Shown here in pieces: positions 30,967 to 40,201 of a stretch of 64,000 nt of DNA (positions within the stretch are counted from its first letter, which is position 1; every line of letters begins with the position of its first letter). Source of the stretch: Nonomuraea harbinensis (lineage in GTDB: Bacteria; Actinomycetota; Actinomycetes; Streptosporangiales; Streptosporangiaceae); assembly GCF_019396385.1 (NCBI RefSeq), contig NZ_JAHKRN010000004.1:186001-250000 (forward strand), given 5' to 3'. The notes beneath the pieces were generated by a model. It had not been told where the DNA came from. It ran no database searches and was given only the letters and a program-made list of their open reading frames with translations. A program made the position numbers and the translations under genes.

Positions 30967-32280
30967 GTGCCATATCGCCTGACGGTGATCGGGACCGGCT
31001 ACCTGGGCATCACGCATGCGGCCTGCATGGCGGATCTCGGCTATGAGGTGCTCGGCCTTGACATCGACGCCGACAAGGTCCGCTGCCTCAACAACGGCGA
31101 GCTCCCCATCCACGAGCCTGGGCTCGAACCCGTGCTCCGCCGCGGCCTCGACTCCGGCCGCCTGCGCTTCACCACCTCCTACGAGGAGGCCGGCGCGTTC
31201 GGCGACGTCCACTTCGTCTGCGTGGGCACGCCGCAGAAGAAGGGCGAGTACGCCGCCGACGTGTCCTACATCGACGCCGCGATCGACTCGCTGGCCCCCC
31301 ATCTCGACCGCGCGTCCCTGGTCGTCGGCAAGTCGACGGTCCCGGTCGGCACCGCGTCCCGGCTGGCCGACCGGCTGGCCGCGCTGGCTCCGGCGGGCGA
31401 GCAGGCCGAGCTGGCGTGGAACCCCGAGTTCCTGCGCGAGGGCTTCGCCGTGCAGGACACGCTCCACCCCGACCGCATCGTGCTGGGCGTGCGCTCCGAA
31501 CGGGCCGAGAAGGTGCTGCGCGAGGTCTACGAGCCGCTCGGCGACGTGCCGATGGTGGTGACCGACTTCCCGACGGCCGAGCTGGTCAAGACCGCCGCCA
31601 ACTCCTTCCTGGCCACCAAGATCTCCTTCATCAACGCGATGGCCGAGGTGTGCGAGGCGGCGCACGCCGACGTGCAGCAGCTCTCGCTCGCGCTCTCGTA
31701 CGACGACCGCATCGGCGGACGCTACCTGAACCCGGGGCTCGGGTTCGGCGGCGGCTGCCTGCCGAAGGACATCAGGGCGTTCATGGCGCGGGCCGGCGAG
31801 CTCGGCGCCGACCAGGCGCTGACGTTCCTGCGCGAGGTGGACGCGATCAACATGCGCCGCCGCGCCCGCATGGTCGACCTGGCCCGCGAGCTGGCCGGGG
31901 GTTCCTTCCACGGCTGCACGGTGGGCGTGCTCGGCGCCGCCTTCAAGCCCAACTCCGACGACATACGCGACTCCCCCGCCCTCGACGTGGCGGTGACGAT
32001 CGGGCGGCAGGGCGGGCGGGTCACGATCTACGACCCGATCGCGCTCGACAACGTCCGCAAGGCGCACCCCCAGCTCGCCTACGGCGAGTCGGCCCTCGAC
32101 GCGGTACGGGGCGCGCACGTCGTGCTGCTGCTGACGGAGTGGCAGGAGTTCCTGGACCTGGACCCGGAGGCGCTGGGCGAGGTCGTGGCCACCCGCAAGA
32201 TCGTCGACGGGCGCAACGCGCTCGACGCCGAGGCGTGGCGCTCCGCCGGGTGGCACTACCGGGCGCTGGGCCGCCCCTGA
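30967..32280 (+). CDS. UDP-glucose 6-dehydrogenase
   Basis: A 437-aa NAD-dependent four-electron dehydrogenase making UDP-glucuronate. It has the Rossmann start LTVIGTGYLGITHAACMADLG, the central WNPEFLREGFAVQDTLHPDRIVLG, ELVKTAANSFLATKISFINAMAE and the catalytic Cys in GLGFGGGCLPKDIRAF. The C-terminal domain follows (VLGAAFKPNSDDIRDSPA). I chose GTG 30967 because AAAGGAG lies 7 nt upstream, inside the coding stretch of the ATG at 30949. It supplies acidic sugars for surface polymers. Confidence 0.93.
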   Translation: MPYRLTVIGTGYLGITHAACMADLGYEVLGLDIDADKVRCLNNGELPIHEPGLEPVLRRGLDSGRLRFTTSYEEAGAFGDVHFVCVGTPQKKGEYAADVSYIDAAIDSLAPHLDRASLVVGKSTVPVGTASRLADRLAALAPAGEQAELAWNPEFLREGFAVQDTLHPDRIVLGVRSERAEKVLREVYEPLGDVPMVVTDFPTAELVKTAANSFLATKISFINAMAEVCEAAHADVQQLSLALSYDDRIGGRYLNPGLGFGGGCLPKDIRAFMARAGELGADQALTFLREVDAINMRRRARMVDLARELAGGSFHGCTVGVLGAAFKPNSDDIRDSPALDVAVTIGRQGGRVTIYDPIALDNVRKAHPQLAYGESALDAVRGAHVVLLLTEWQEFLDLDPEALGEVVATRKIVDGRNALDAEAWRSAGWHYRALGRP

Positions 32281-33176
32281 CGCACCCACTGGGTGTGCAC
32301 CGGCCGGTAGCCCTGGCGCGCCCAGAAGGGCCCTGACAGCGGGTTCGCCACCGCGTGGTGCAGCAGCGTCGTGGCCACGCCCCACGCGTCCAGCCGGGCG
32401 TGCGCGGCGGCGGCCAGCGCCGCGCCGACACCCCGGCCCCGTACGGCGGGGTCGGCGTACATGACGCCCAGGTAGGCGGCCGGCATCCGGGTCACCATGG
32501 AGGCGATCCACCGCGACCGGGGCGGCGGGTCGACGATGACGACGCCGGTCACCGTGCCGTCGTGCTCGGCCACGCAGGCCCAGGAGCGGGGCAGCGTGCC
32601 GGTGAGATGCTCCCTGATCCTGGCGGGCGTCGACGGCCGCGGCGTGACCCAGCCGAACTGCGCGTCGTACGCCACCAGCGCCTCGTACAGGCGCGCGATC
32701 CCGTCCAGGTCGTCAGCGGTGGCGGGCCGTACGCACGGGTCCGTGGCCTGCCCGGCCGGGGGCCTGCGGGGGCGGGCGGCGACGGTGACCGTCGGGGCGA
32801 AGCCGCGGACGGCCAGGGCGCGGACGGCGGCGGTGTCGCGGCTGGGCCACAGCACCGCGAGCGGGCCGGGCTCCCGCCGGGGCACGGCCGTCCACGCGTC
32901 CAGCAGCGCGCCGAGCGCCGCCTCCGGGTCGGGGCCGCCGACGCGGGCGTGCAGCCGGTGGACGACGAGCGGGCCCCAGGTGGCGTTGAGTGTGTCGAGG
33001 CCGGAACGGTCCATCGAGGCCAGGCCGACGGCGCCGGGCACCTCGACGAGCTGCTCCCCGGGACCGGGCTTGGGCAGCCGGTCCTGCCCGCCGGCCAGCG
33101 GGTCGGCGGCGCGTACCCGGGCGGCGTGGCCCGCGAGCACGTCCAGCACGGCCCTCTCCCGGGGCGGGCGGATCAA
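32256..33176 (-). CDS. GNAT-family N-acetyltransferase
   Basis: A 306-aa protein with a divergent N-terminal half and a C-terminal GNAT domain (about 148-303): [20 protein letters not shown] and [32 protein letters not shown], the latter being the acetyl-CoA loop. TTG 33176 overlaps the purE stop (TTGA), so it is translated by coupling. The 3' end overlaps the convergent UDP-glucose dehydrogenase gene by 25 nt. The substrate is unknown; there is no obvious link to purine synthesis. Confidence 0.8.
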   Translation of the reverse strand: MIRPPRERAVLDVLAGHAARVRAADPLAGGQDRLPKPGPGEQLVEVPGAVGLASMDRSGLDTLNATWGPLVVHRLHARVGGPDPEAALGALLDAWTAVPRREPGPLAVLWPSRDTAAVRALAVRGFAPTVTVAARPRRPPAGQATDPCVRPATADDLDGIARLYEALVAYDAQFGWVTPRPSTPARIREHLTGTLPRSWACVAEHDGTVTGVVIVDPPPRSRWIASMVTRMPAAYLGVMYADPAVRGRGVGAALAAAAHARLDAWGVATTLLHHAVANPLSGPFWARQGYRPVHTQWVRQGRPSAR

Positions 33177-33679
33177 TCGGCCGGCTTCAGCGCCGCGGCC
33201 TCGGCGCGCAGCCGTTCGCCCTTGGCGTGCGCCTGCTCCTTGAGCCGCTCCTGGAACTCGACCATGCGGGCGCGCAGGGTGGCGTCGGTGGCGGCGAGGA
33301 TGCGTACGGCGAGCAGGCCGGCGTTGCGGGCGCCGCCGACCGCGACGGTCGCGACGGGCACCCCGGCCGGCATCTGGACGATCGACAGCAGGGAGTCCAT
33401 GCCGTCGAGGTACTTCAGCGGCACCGGCACCCCGATCACCGGCAGCGGCGTGACGGAGGCGAGCATGCCGGGCAGGTGGGCGGCGCCGCCCGCGCCCGCG
33501 ATGATGACCTCGACGCCGCGGCCGGCCGCCTGCCTGCCGTACTCGATCATCTCGGCGGGCATCCGGTGGGCGGAGACGACGTCGGCCTCGAACGGGATCC
33601 CGAACTCGGCGACCGCCTCGGCGGCGGCCTTCATCACCGGCCAGTCGGAGTCGCTGCCCATGACGATGCCGATGCTCAC
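33173..33679 (-). CDS. purE: N5-carboxyaminoimidazole ribonucleotide mutase
   Basis: A 168-aa class I PurE. Motifs are [16 protein letters not shown] (about 4-19) and [15 protein letters not shown] with the catalytic His, [44 protein letters not shown] and AGLLAVRIL. It moves the carboxyl of N5-CAIR to C4 in purine synthesis. Overlaps purK upstream by 4 nt (start within the purK stop) and a GNAT gene downstream by 4 nt. Confidence 0.96.
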   Translation of the reverse strand: MSIGIVMGSDSDWPVMKAAAEAVAEFGIPFEADVVSAHRMPAEMIEYGRQAAGRGVEVIIAGAGGAAHLPGMLASVTPLPVIGVPVPLKYLDGMDSLLSIVQMPAGVPVATVAVGGARNAGLLAVRILAATDATLRARMVEFQERLKEQAHAKGERLRAEAAALKPAD

Positions 33680-34827
33680 GTGTACTCCCCGGTCATCAGG
33701 TAGACGGCGGCGTGGCGGGCGCGGGCCCTGACCTCGTCGAGGTCGTCACCGACGGCGGTGACATGGCCGATCTTACGGCCGGGGCGCACCTGCTTGCCGT
33801 AGAAGTGCACCTTGACGGCCGGATCGTGGGCCATGACGTGCTCGTACCGCTTGAACAGGTCGGGGTCGTCGCCGCCGAGCAGGTTGGCCATGACGACCAC
33901 CGGCGCGGTCATGGCGGGCGTGCCGAGCGGCAGGTCGAGCACGGCCCGCAGGTGCTGCTCGAACTGGGAGGTGCGGGAGCCCTCGATGGTCCAGTGGCCG
34001 CTGTTGTGCGGGCGCATGGCCAGCTCGTTGACGAGCAGCCCCTGCCGGGTCTGGAACATCTCGACGGCCAGCATGCCGGTGACGCCCAGCTCGTCGGCGA
34101 TCCGCAGGGCGACGCGCTGCGCCTCGGCGGCCTCCTCGGGGTCGAGCCCGGGGGCGGGGGCGAGCACCTCTACGCAGATGCCGTCGCGCTGCACGGTCTC
34201 CACGACCGGGTAGCTGACGCCCTGGCCGTGCGGGGAACGGGCGACGAGCACGGCGAGCTCACGCTCGAACGGCACGAGCGCCTCCGCGAGCAGCGGGCCG
34301 CCGGCGCCGGCGAACGCCTCGGCCGCGGCCTCCTCCGAGTCGCACACCCACACGCCGCGGCCGTCGTAGCCGCCGGTGACCGCCTTGAGCACCACCGGCC
34401 AGCCGTGCCCGGCGGCGAACGCGGCCGCCTCGCCGGGGCCGGAGACGCGGGCCCAGGCCGGGCACGGGGCGCCGATCGCGGTCAGCCGCTCACGCATGAC
34501 GGCCTTGTCCTGGGCGTGGACGAGGGCGTCGGCGCCGGGGTGGACGGCGTGGCCGTCGTCGATGAGCGCCCGGATGTGCTCGCCGGGGACGTGCTCGTGG
34601 TCGAACGTGATCGCGTGACAGCCTTCGGCGAACGCGCGCAGGTCGTCGAGGGAGCGGTAGTCGCCGACGCGGGTGTCGACGATGACCCGGGCGGCGCTCT
34701 CGTCAGAGGACCCGGCCAGCACCCGCAGCTCGATGCCGAGAGCGATGGCGGGGGGCTGCGACATCCGGGCGAGCTGTCCGGCGCCGACGATGCCGACGAC
34801 GGGGCCGATGGGACTGTATGCGTTCAC
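33676..34827 (-). CDS. purK: 5-(carboxyamino)imidazole ribonucleotide synthase
   Basis: A 383-aa ATP-grasp enzyme that carboxylates AIR. It shows [15 protein letters not shown] at the N-terminus, [26 protein letters not shown] and [34 protein letters not shown] 34827 is preferred: it gives the usual length, and TATGCT (34841-34836, minus strand) lies 8 nt before it, as for a leaderless message. The upstream ATG at 34851 adds eight residues and overlaps that -10. Confidence 0.95.
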   Translation of the reverse strand: MNAYSPIGPVVGIVGAGQLARMSQPPAIALGIELRVLAGSSDESAARVIVDTRVGDYRSLDDLRAFAEGCHAITFDHEHVPGEHIRALIDDGHAVHPGADALVHAQDKAVMRERLTAIGAPCPAWARVSGPGEAAAFAAGHGWPVVLKAVTGGYDGRGVWVCDSEEAAAEAFAGAGGPLLAEALVPFERELAVLVARSPHGQGVSYPVVETVQRDGICVEVLAPAPGLDPEEAAEAQRVALRIADELGVTGMLAVEMFQTRQGLLVNELAMRPHNSGHWTIEGSRTSQFEQHLRAVLDLPLGTPAMTAPVVVMANLLGGDDPDLFKRYEHVMAHDPAVKVHFYGKQVRPGRKIGHVTAVGDDLDEVRARARHAAVYLMTGEYT

Positions 34828-34835
34828 GTGAGGTG

Positions 34836-34841
34836 AGCATA
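34836..34841 (-). promoter_or_regulatory. -10 element of a leaderless purK promoter
   Basis: TATGCT on the minus strand, 8 nt before GTG 34827, with no Shine-Dalgarno between. No good -35 is visible. Confidence 0.35.
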
Positions 34842-35000
34842 CCGGCCGCATTCCGGAGCGCTCGCAGGTAGAGCGCCCTCGGTGCGAACCGCGCTATAAC
34901 GGGCAGTCTTCAGGAAAGAAGATGCTGACACGCCACGGTAAGGTACCCCGGTACGCTGAAGTGGTCATGGCGTGACGAGGCGGAAGGGCCGAGCAGACAC

Positions 35001-35483
35001 GTGCGGTTCGTCAAGAGCTTGTACCAGCGGTTCGCCGCCCTTCTGCATGAGCTGACGAAGTTCGGCATCGTCGGAGGGCTCGCCTTCCTGATCGACCTGG
35101 GCGCGCTCAACTTCTTCCACCTGGTCGTCGGCATCGGGCCGATGACCTCGAAGGTCTTCGCCACGACGATCTCGACCACCTTCGCGTACGCGGGCAACCG
35201 CTTCTGGACGTTCCGCCACCGCGAGCAGAGCGGGCTGGGGCGCGAATACTTCCTGTTCTTCCTGATGAACGGCATCGCGCTGCTGTTCGGCGTGCTGGTG
35301 ATCGGGTTCACCACCTACACGCTCAAGTTCGACGACCCGGTCAGCCTCAACATCGCCAACATCGTCGGCGTCGGCCTAGGCACCCTCTTCCGCTACTGGT
35401 CCTACAAGAAGTGGGTGTTCCTGGAGGCGACCACGCCGATCCCGGCCGAGCTGCCCGCGATCGAGCTCAGGCAGGACCGCTGA
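35001..35483 (+). CDS. GtrA-family membrane protein
   Basis: A 160-aa protein with four membrane helices (about 20-40, 48-66, 82-102 and 115-135). The GtrA pattern is LTKFGIVGGLAFLIDLGALNFF and TTISTTFAYAGNRFWTFRHRE, ending in GTLFRYWSYKKWVF. GtrA proteins are thought to flip polyprenyl-linked sugars, often glucose, for surface polymers. It is divergent from purK and overlaps the convergent histidine kinase gene by 17 nt. Confidence 0.9.
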   Translation: MRFVKSLYQRFAALLHELTKFGIVGGLAFLIDLGALNFFHLVVGIGPMTSKVFATTISTTFAYAGNRFWTFRHREQSGLGREYFLFFLMNGIALLFGVLVIGFTTYTLKFDDPVSLNIANIVGVGLGTLFRYWSYKKWVFLEATTPIPAELPAIELRQDR

Positions 35484-36744
35484 CCACGCGGTTCCTGTTA
35501 GGCGCGTCGGCCGGGCGCAGGAAGACGGCGAACGTCGCCGGCCTCCTCCGGACCAGCTCCAGCCGTCCGCCGTCGGCGGCGGCCAGCGCGCGGGCGAGCG
35601 TCAGCCCGAGACCGGTGCCGCCGCCCCCGCTCACGTTCCTGTCGAAGATCTTGGGTGCGATCTCGTCGTCGATGCCCGGCCCCTCGTCGGTCACCTCGGT
35701 CACCACGTAGTTGTCGCCGCTCGTCGTGGTGACGGTGACGGTGCCGCCGCCGTGGCGCAGGGAGTTCTCCAGCAGCGTGGCGATGACCTGGCCGAAGCCG
35801 CCGGTGGTGGCCAGCGCCTTGAGGTCGCGGGTGCCTTCGAGCACGAGCCTGCGTCCCACGCCGCGGAAGACGGGGTCCCACTCCGTCACCTGCTGGACCA
35901 GCACCTGGTCGATCGAGGTCGGCTCGGCCTGGGAGTGACGCTGGCGGCGGGCCGCGGCGAGCAGCTCGTCGATCACCGCCGTGAGCCGCTCGGCCTGCAC
36001 GATGGCCGCCTCGCCCTCCTCGCGCACGACCTCCGGGTGGTTGGAGGCGGCGACGATCTCCTCCAGGCGCATGGTGAGGCCGGTCAGCGGGGTGCGCAGC
36101 TGGTGTGAGGCGTCGGTGGCGAACTCGCGCTCACGGGTGAGCAGGTCGGAGATGCGGGTGGCGCTGCGGTCGAGGACCTGGGCCACCCTGTCGAGTTCGG
36201 GGATGCCGTAGCGGTGCTTGCTCGGCCGGGCGTCCCCGGAGCCGAGCCGCTCGGCGATCATGGCGAGGTCGCGCAGGGGCAGCGTGAGCCGGCGTGTCTG
36301 CACGATGGCCAGGCCGACGGCGACGGCGAGAGCCGCGACGGCCAGGGCGACGATCAGCAGCAGGCGCGCGTACACGTCCTGCTCGACCTGTGCCCTGTCG
36401 CGGCTCACCCGGACGAAGATGCCGCTGTCGGACTCCGCGTCCTCGGTCATCTGCTGACCGGACGGCGGTGGCGTGCCGATGACGGTGGCCTTCGGGGGGT
36501 TCCCGCGTTCGAATATCTGGATGTAGCGATCCGGATATTTCTGCTCCAGTTGCTGCGGGTCGAGCGGCGTCTCCTGGATCCGGGCGTACTCGACCTCGCC
36601 CACCAGGCGTGTCGCTTCCGCTCTGAGCTGCTGGGCGGCATCATCGACGATCAGCCGGCTGACGACGACGCCCAGGGGCACTCCGAGCAGAAGGACGGCG
36701 ATGCCCGCGACGAGGAGGGTTGAAGTGAGCAGGCGTCGGCGCAT
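35467..36744 (-). CDS. sensor histidine kinase
   Basis: A 425-aa kinase. TM1 at 7-31, an external domain of about 95 residues, TM2 at about 127-149, HAMP, then HisKA with EFATDASHQLRTPLTGL (phospho-acceptor His214) and a HATPase domain (VIATLLENSLRHGGGTVTVT, TEVTDEGPGIDDEIAPKIFDR, GGGGTGLGLTLAR). The external domain is too generic to name a signal. The ATG at 36744 is 2 nt after the response regulator stop (TAG GC ATG), so the pair is one operon. Confidence 0.92.
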   Translation of the reverse strand: MRRRLLTSTLLVAGIAVLLLGVPLGVVVSRLIVDDAAQQLRAEATRLVGEVEYARIQETPLDPQQLEQKYPDRYIQIFERGNPPKATVIGTPPPSGQQMTEDAESDSGIFVRVSRDRAQVEQDVYARLLLIVALAVAALAVAVGLAIVQTRRLTLPLRDLAMIAERLGSGDARPSKHRYGIPELDRVAQVLDRSATRISDLLTREREFATDASHQLRTPLTGLTMRLEEIVAASNHPEVVREEGEAAIVQAERLTAVIDELLAAARRQRHSQAEPTSIDQVLVQQVTEWDPVFRGVGRRLVLEGTRDLKALATTGGFGQVIATLLENSLRHGGGTVTVTTTSGDNYVVTEVTDEGPGIDDEIAPKIFDRNVSGGGGTGLGLTLARALAAADGGRLELVRRRPATFAVFLRPADAPNRNRVVSGPA

Positions 36745-36746
36745 GC

Positions 36747-37415
36747 CTACTCGCGTTCGAAGCGGAAGCCGACTCCCCGGACGGTGGTGATGTAACGAGG
36801 CTTCGCCGCGTCGTCCCCCAGCTTGCGGCGCAGCCAGGAGATGTGCATGTCGAGCGTCTTGGTCGAGCCCCACCAGTTGGTGTCCCACACCTCGCGCATG
36901 ATCTGCTCGCGGGTGACCACCTTGCCCGCGTCGCGCACCAGCACGCGCAGCAGGTCGAACTCCTTGGTGGTGAGGTGGAGCTCCTTGTCGCCCATCCAGG
37001 CGCGGCGTGAGTCGGCGTCGATGCGGACGCCCTGGACCACCGGGGTCTCGGACGTGCCGCGCCGCAGCAGTGCCCGCACCCGGGCGAGCAGTTCGGCGAG
37101 CCGGAACGGTTTGGTGACGTAGTCGTCGGCGCCGGCGTCGAGGCCGACCACCGTGTCCACCTCGTCAACGCGTGCGGTGAGGATCAGCACCGGAGTGCCG
37201 TGCCCCTCCGCACGTATGCGGCGCGCCACCTCCAGGCCGTCCATCTCCGGAAGGCCCAGGTCCAGGACGATGAGGTCGATGCCACCCGACAGTGCCCTCT
37301 CCAGGGCCTGCGGGCCGTCGGGGCTCACCTCAACCTGGTAGCCCTCGCGGCGCAGGGCGCGCGCGAGCGGCTCGGAAATCGAGGTGTCATCCTCGGCGAG
37401 AAGTACGCAGGTCAT
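36747..37415 (-). CDS. OmpR-family response regulator
   Basis: A 222-aa regulator. The receiver domain (1-115) has the acidic pocket at Asp9/Asp10, phospho-acceptor Asp52 (LIVLDLGLPEMDG) and Lys in DDYVTKPFRLAEL. The winged helix (about 128-222) ends TKTLDMHISWLRRKLGDDAAKPRYITTVRGVGFRFE. It works with the kinase gene 2 nt downstream. Direct GTCAA repeats spaced by one helical turn lie upstream and suit binding of this type of regulator. Confidence 0.94.
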   Translation of the reverse strand: MTCVLLAEDDTSISEPLARALRREGYQVEVSPDGPQALERALSGGIDLIVLDLGLPEMDGLEVARRIRAEGHGTPVLILTARVDEVDTVVGLDAGADDYVTKPFRLAELLARVRALLRRGTSETPVVQGVRIDADSRRAWMGDKELHLTTKEFDLLRVLVRDAGKVVTREQIMREVWDTNWWGSTKTLDMHISWLRRKLGDDAAKPRYITTVRGVGFRFERE

Positions 37416-37465
37416 GAGGCGATCGTAGGTCCTTAGGCGATCGTTTCCCGGGCACAGCGCGCGGT

Positions 37466-37493
37466 TTGACTCGTAGTTGACCTATCTATTGAC
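37466..37493 (-). promoter_or_regulatory. three GTCAA direct repeats, OmpR-type site
   Basis: On the minus strand GTCAA occurs at 37493, 37481 and 37470 (5' ends), that is 12 and 11 bp apart; two copies are AGGTCAA. Tandem repeats of about 11 bp are the usual site of OmpR/PhoP-type regulators. They lie 51-78 bp upstream of the response regulator ATG. Confidence 0.45.
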
Positions 37494-37504
37494 CTGGGCA
37501 AACG

Positions 37505-37525
37505 CGACTAAATGTCGGTTAGTCG
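37505..37525. other. 7-bp inverted repeat in the regulator-bacterioferritin gap
   Basis: CGACTAA (37505-37511) and TTAGTCG (37519-37525) are perfectly complementary around 7 nt. The surrounding 100 bp are AT-richer than the rest of the window. It may be an operator or part of the response regulator promoter. Confidence 0.35.
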
Positions 37526-37583
37526 TGATTAAATTACCGCGATACTCGGGGCTAAACCCTTACGTCCCCCAGAAACGCGCGCA

Positions 37584-37604
37584 CCCGCCGGGAGAACCGG
37601 CGGG
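37584..37604 (-). terminator. terminator after the bacterioferritin gene
   Basis: A perfect 8-bp stem CCCGCCGG/CCGGCGGG with a GAGAA loop, 42 nt beyond the bfr stop. Confidence 0.65.
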
Positions 37605-37645
37605 CGGGGGTCGCATTGACGGAAGTTCGGGCGCGGGCGACGGGC

Positions 37646-38131
37646 TCAGTCGTCGCTGGACGGCGGCTCGGCGTAGCGGGCGAGGTAGAGCTGCTCACCG
37701 AGCGTCTGGATGAGTTCGAGCTCGGTCTCCAGGTAGTCGATGTGCTCCTCCTCGTCCTCGAGGATCTCCTCGAAGATGCGGGCGGAGGTGATGTCGCCCT
37801 TCTCGCGCATCAGCGCGATGGCGGGCCGCAGCCGTTCCACGACGCCCAGCTCGACGTCCAGGTCGGCCCGGAGCTGCTCGGGGACCGTCTGGCCGATGTG
37901 GAGCGTACCCAGCCGCTGGTAGTTGGGCAGTCCCTCCAGGAACAGGATGCGATCGGTGAGCCGCTCGGCGTGTCGCATCTCGTCGAACGACTCCGCGCGG
38001 GTGTGCTCGGCGAGTTTCGTGTAGCCCCAGTTCTCCTGCATCTTGGCGTGCAGGAAGTACTGGTTGATCGCCGTGAGCTCCGCGGTCAACTGCTCGTTGA
38101 GCAGCTCGATGATCTGCCTGTCACCCTGCAT
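37646..38131 (-). CDS. bfr: bacterioferritin
   Basis: A 161-aa haem-containing iron-storage ferritin that assembles into a 24-mer. Di-iron ligands are visible in LTAELTAINQYFLHAKMQ, ESFDEMRHAERLTDRILFLEGLPN, ADLDVELG and EILEDEEEHIDYLETEL. The Met in DEMRHAE is the haem ligand. Starts at ATG 38131, matching the E. coli Bfr N-terminus (MKGDTKVI against MQGDRQII). It follows bfd by 17 nt, downstream of two iron boxes. Confidence 0.96.
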   Translation of the reverse strand: MQGDRQIIELLNEQLTAELTAINQYFLHAKMQENWGYTKLAEHTRAESFDEMRHAERLTDRILFLEGLPNYQRLGTLHIGQTVPEQLRADLDVELGVVERLRPAIALMREKGDITSARIFEEILEDEEEHIDYLETELELIQTLGEQLYLARYAEPPSSDD

Positions 38132-38148
38132 GAAACAAGCCCCTTGTG

Positions 38149-38325
38149 CTATGCGGTCGTGAGTTCCTCCGACCTTTTCAGCATCGCACAGATCTTTCGT
38201 ACACACCGGGCGCAGTCGCCCCCGGCGCCCGTGGTGTCGCGTACCTGCTTCGCGCTCTTGGCGCCCGCGGCGATGCAGTCGTGAACCTCGTTCTCGGTCA
38301 CGGCACGACAGACACACACGTACAT
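38149..38325 (-). CDS. bfd: bacterioferritin-associated ferredoxin-like (2Fe-2S) protein
   Basis: A 58-aa BFD-fold protein. Four Cys ligands are arranged CVC (4, 6) and GDCARC (38, 41), the CxC...CxxC pattern of Bfd. Bfd reduces the bacterioferritin core to release iron when iron is scarce. It is the first gene of the bfd-bfr operon, beginning 27 nt downstream of the nearer of two iron-box sites, so it is probably repressed by IdeR/DmdR with iron. Confidence 0.93.
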   Translation of the reverse strand: MYVCVCRAVTENEVHDCIAAGAKSAKQVRDTTGAGGDCARCVRKICAMLKRSEELTTA

Positions 38326-38351
38326 CCGGGGCAGCCTCTCAGGGGAACAAC

Positions 38352-38399
38352 TCAGGTAAGGCACACCTAAGGTAGCCCACTGAGGTAAGGCTTGCCTAT
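38352..38399 (-). promoter_or_regulatory. two iron boxes (IdeR/DmdR-type) upstream of bfd-bfr
   Basis: TCAGGTAAGGCACACCTAA at 38352-38370 and TGAGGTAAGGCTTGCCTAT at 38381-38399 each agree with the 19-bp DtxR/IdeR consensus TWAGGTWAGSCTWACCTWA at 16 of 19 positions. Their centres are 29 bp apart. They lie just upstream of bfd. No other gene starts here, so bfd-bfr is the target. Confidence 0.8.
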
Positions 38400-38422
38400 G
38401 TGAGGTCCGCCATAAGGCGGAT

Positions 38423-39043
38423 TCAGTGACCTCGGGTGATCCACTCCTCCAGGTGCGGCGCCTCCGCGCCGATCGAGGTCGAGTCGCCGTGACCGGTGTG
38501 CACGACGGTCTCGGGAGGCAGCGTGAGCAGCCGCTCACGGATCGACTCGATGATCGTGCCGAAGGACGAGTAGGACCGCCCGGTCGCCCCCGGCCCGCCC
38601 TTGAACAGCGTGTCGCCGCTGAACAGCGCGCCCACCTCGGGCGCGTACAGGCAGACCGCGCCGGGCGCGTGGCCGGGGGTGTGCAGGACCTGCAGCTCGA
38701 TCCCGCCGGCCTCGAACTTGTCGCCGTCGGCGAGTGGTTCGTACGCGACCTCGTCCCCGTAGACCTGCTCCCAGAGCACCTGGTCGGCGGGGTGCAGCCG
38801 GATCGGCGCGCCGGTGCGGCGGGCCAGGTCGGCGGCGGCGTTGATGTGGTCGTTGTGCGCGTGGGTGCAGACGATGGCCCGCACGCTGCGCCCGCCGACC
38901 CGCTGGGCGATGGCCTCGGCGTCGTGGGCGGCGTCGATGACGACGACCTCGCGGGCGTCGCCGACCAGCCAGACGTTGTTGTCGACGTCCCAGGTGCCGC
39001 CGTCGAGCGAGAAGGTGCCGGAGGTGATGACCTTGTCGAGCAT
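38423..39043 (-). CDS. MBL-fold metallohydrolase linked to mycothiol formaldehyde dehydrogenase
   Basis: A 206-aa glyoxalase II-like protein with the metal motif THAHNDH, then LHTPGHAPGAVCLY, LFSGDTLF and VHTGHGDST. The gene begins right at the stop of the mscR gene (TAA then ATG). The same pairing is known in mycobacteria (Rv2259-Rv2260). It probably hydrolyses the S-formyl-mycothiol product or removes formate from it; this role is inferred from the pairing. Confidence 0.88.
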   Translation of the reverse strand: MLDKVITSGTFSLDGGTWDVDNNVWLVGDAREVVVIDAAHDAEAIAQRVGGRSVRAIVCTHAHNDHINAAADLARRTGAPIRLHPADQVLWEQVYGDEVAYEPLADGDKFEAGGIELQVLHTPGHAPGAVCLYAPEVGALFSGDTLFKGGPGATGRSYSSFGTIIESIRERLLTLPPETVVHTGHGDSTSIGAEAPHLEEWITRGH

Positions 39044-40129
39044 TTAGAGGATCACCACCGACCGCAGCACGTCGCCGCGCTCCATCTTGTGGAAGGCCTC
39101 TTCGACCTGGTCGAGCGCGATCGTCTCGGTGACGAACTTGTCGAGCGGCAGCCGGTGCTGCAGGAACAGGTCGATGAGCATCGGGAAGTCGCGGCTCGGC
39201 AGGCAGTCGCCGTACCACGACGACTTCAGCGCGCCGCCCCTGCCGAACACGTCCAGCAGCGGCAGGTCGATGCGCATCTCGGGGGTGGGCACGCCGACCA
39301 GCACCACCGTGCCGGCCAGGTCGCGGGCGTAGAAGGCCTGCTCGTACGTCTCGGGCCGGCCGACCGCCTCGACCACCACGTCGGCGCCGAAGCCGCCGGT
39401 GAGGTCGCGGATCGCCTCGACCGGGTCGTTCTCGCGGGAGTTGACCGTGTCGGTGGCGCCGAAGCCGCGCGCCCACTCCAGCTTGCGCTCGTCGACGTCC
39501 ACCGCGATGACCTTGGCGGCCCCGGCCAGGGACGCGCCGAGGATGGCCGCGTCGCCGACGCCGCCGCAGCCGATGACCGCGACCGTGTCGCCGCGGGTGA
39601 CGCCGCCGGTGTTGATGGCGGCGCCGAGGCCGGCCATCACGCCGCAGCCCAGCAGCCCGGCCACGGACGCGGGCGCCTCGGCCGAGACCTTCGTGCACTG
39701 CCCGGCGGCGACCAGCGTCTTGCCGAGGAAGGCGCCGATGCCGAGCGCGGGCGACAACTCGGTGCCGTCGGTGAGTGTCATCTTCTGGGTGGCGTTGTGG
39801 GTGTTGAAGCAGTACCACGGCCGGCCGCGCAGGCACGCCCGGCACTGGCCGCACACGGCCCGCCAGTTGAGGATGACGAAGTCGCCGGGCTCCAGGCCGG
39901 TGACGCCCTCGCCGACCGCCTCCACGACGCCGGCCGCCTCGTGCCCGAGCAGGAACGGGTAGTCGTCGCTGATGCCGCCCTGGCGATAGTGGAGGTCGGT
40001 GTGGCAGACCCCGCACGCCTGCACGGTCACCACCGCCTCGCCCGGGCCCGGGTCGGGGACGAGCACCGTTTCAAGTGAGACTTCCTGGCCCTTACCTCGG
40101 GCGATGACACCCTGAACTTCGTACGGCAT
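39044..40129 (-). CDS. mscR: S-(hydroxymethyl)mycothiol dehydrogenase
   Basis: A 361-aa zinc alcohol dehydrogenase. Catalytic zinc ligands are in [17 protein letters not shown] and [17 protein letters not shown]; structural zinc ligands in [18 protein letters not shown]-binding [17 protein letters not shown]. Whole stretches ([33 protein letters not shown]) are those of mycobacterial MscR. It oxidises the formaldehyde-mycothiol adduct and can also reduce nitrosomycothiol. ATG 40129 ([11 protein letters not shown]) matches the known N-terminus and length; two further in-frame ATGs lie upstream. Confidence 0.93.
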   Translation of the reverse strand: MPYEVQGVIARGKGQEVSLETVLVPDPGPGEAVVTVQACGVCHTDLHYRQGGISDDYPFLLGHEAAGVVEAVGEGVTGLEPGDFVILNWRAVCGQCRACLRGRPWYCFNTHNATQKMTLTDGTELSPALGIGAFLGKTLVAAGQCTKVSAEAPASVAGLLGCGVMAGLGAAINTGGVTRGDTVAVIGCGGVGDAAILGASLAGAAKVIAVDVDERKLEWARGFGATDTVNSRENDPVEAIRDLTGGFGADVVVEAVGRPETYEQAFYARDLAGTVVLVGVPTPEMRIDLPLLDVFGRGGALKSSWYGDCLPSRDFPMLIDLFLQHRLPLDKFVTETIALDQVEEAFHKMERGDVLRSVVIL

Positions 40130-40201
40130 GCCAGCCATCTTGTGTCCAGGAGGGTGATCTCCGCAAGACATGGGGCCGCACCACGCCGAGACCTCTCACC
40201 G

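Noticed and set aside
33181..34851. purine-responsive riboswitch upstream of purK/purE
   Set aside because: No purine riboswitch-like junction fits in the short gap upstream of purK; a leaderless start is more likely.
37416..37645. Small RNA gene between the response regulator and bacterioferritin genes
   Set aside because: There is a dyad and a terminator, but the terminator fits bfr and no promoter-terminator pair defines a separate transcript.
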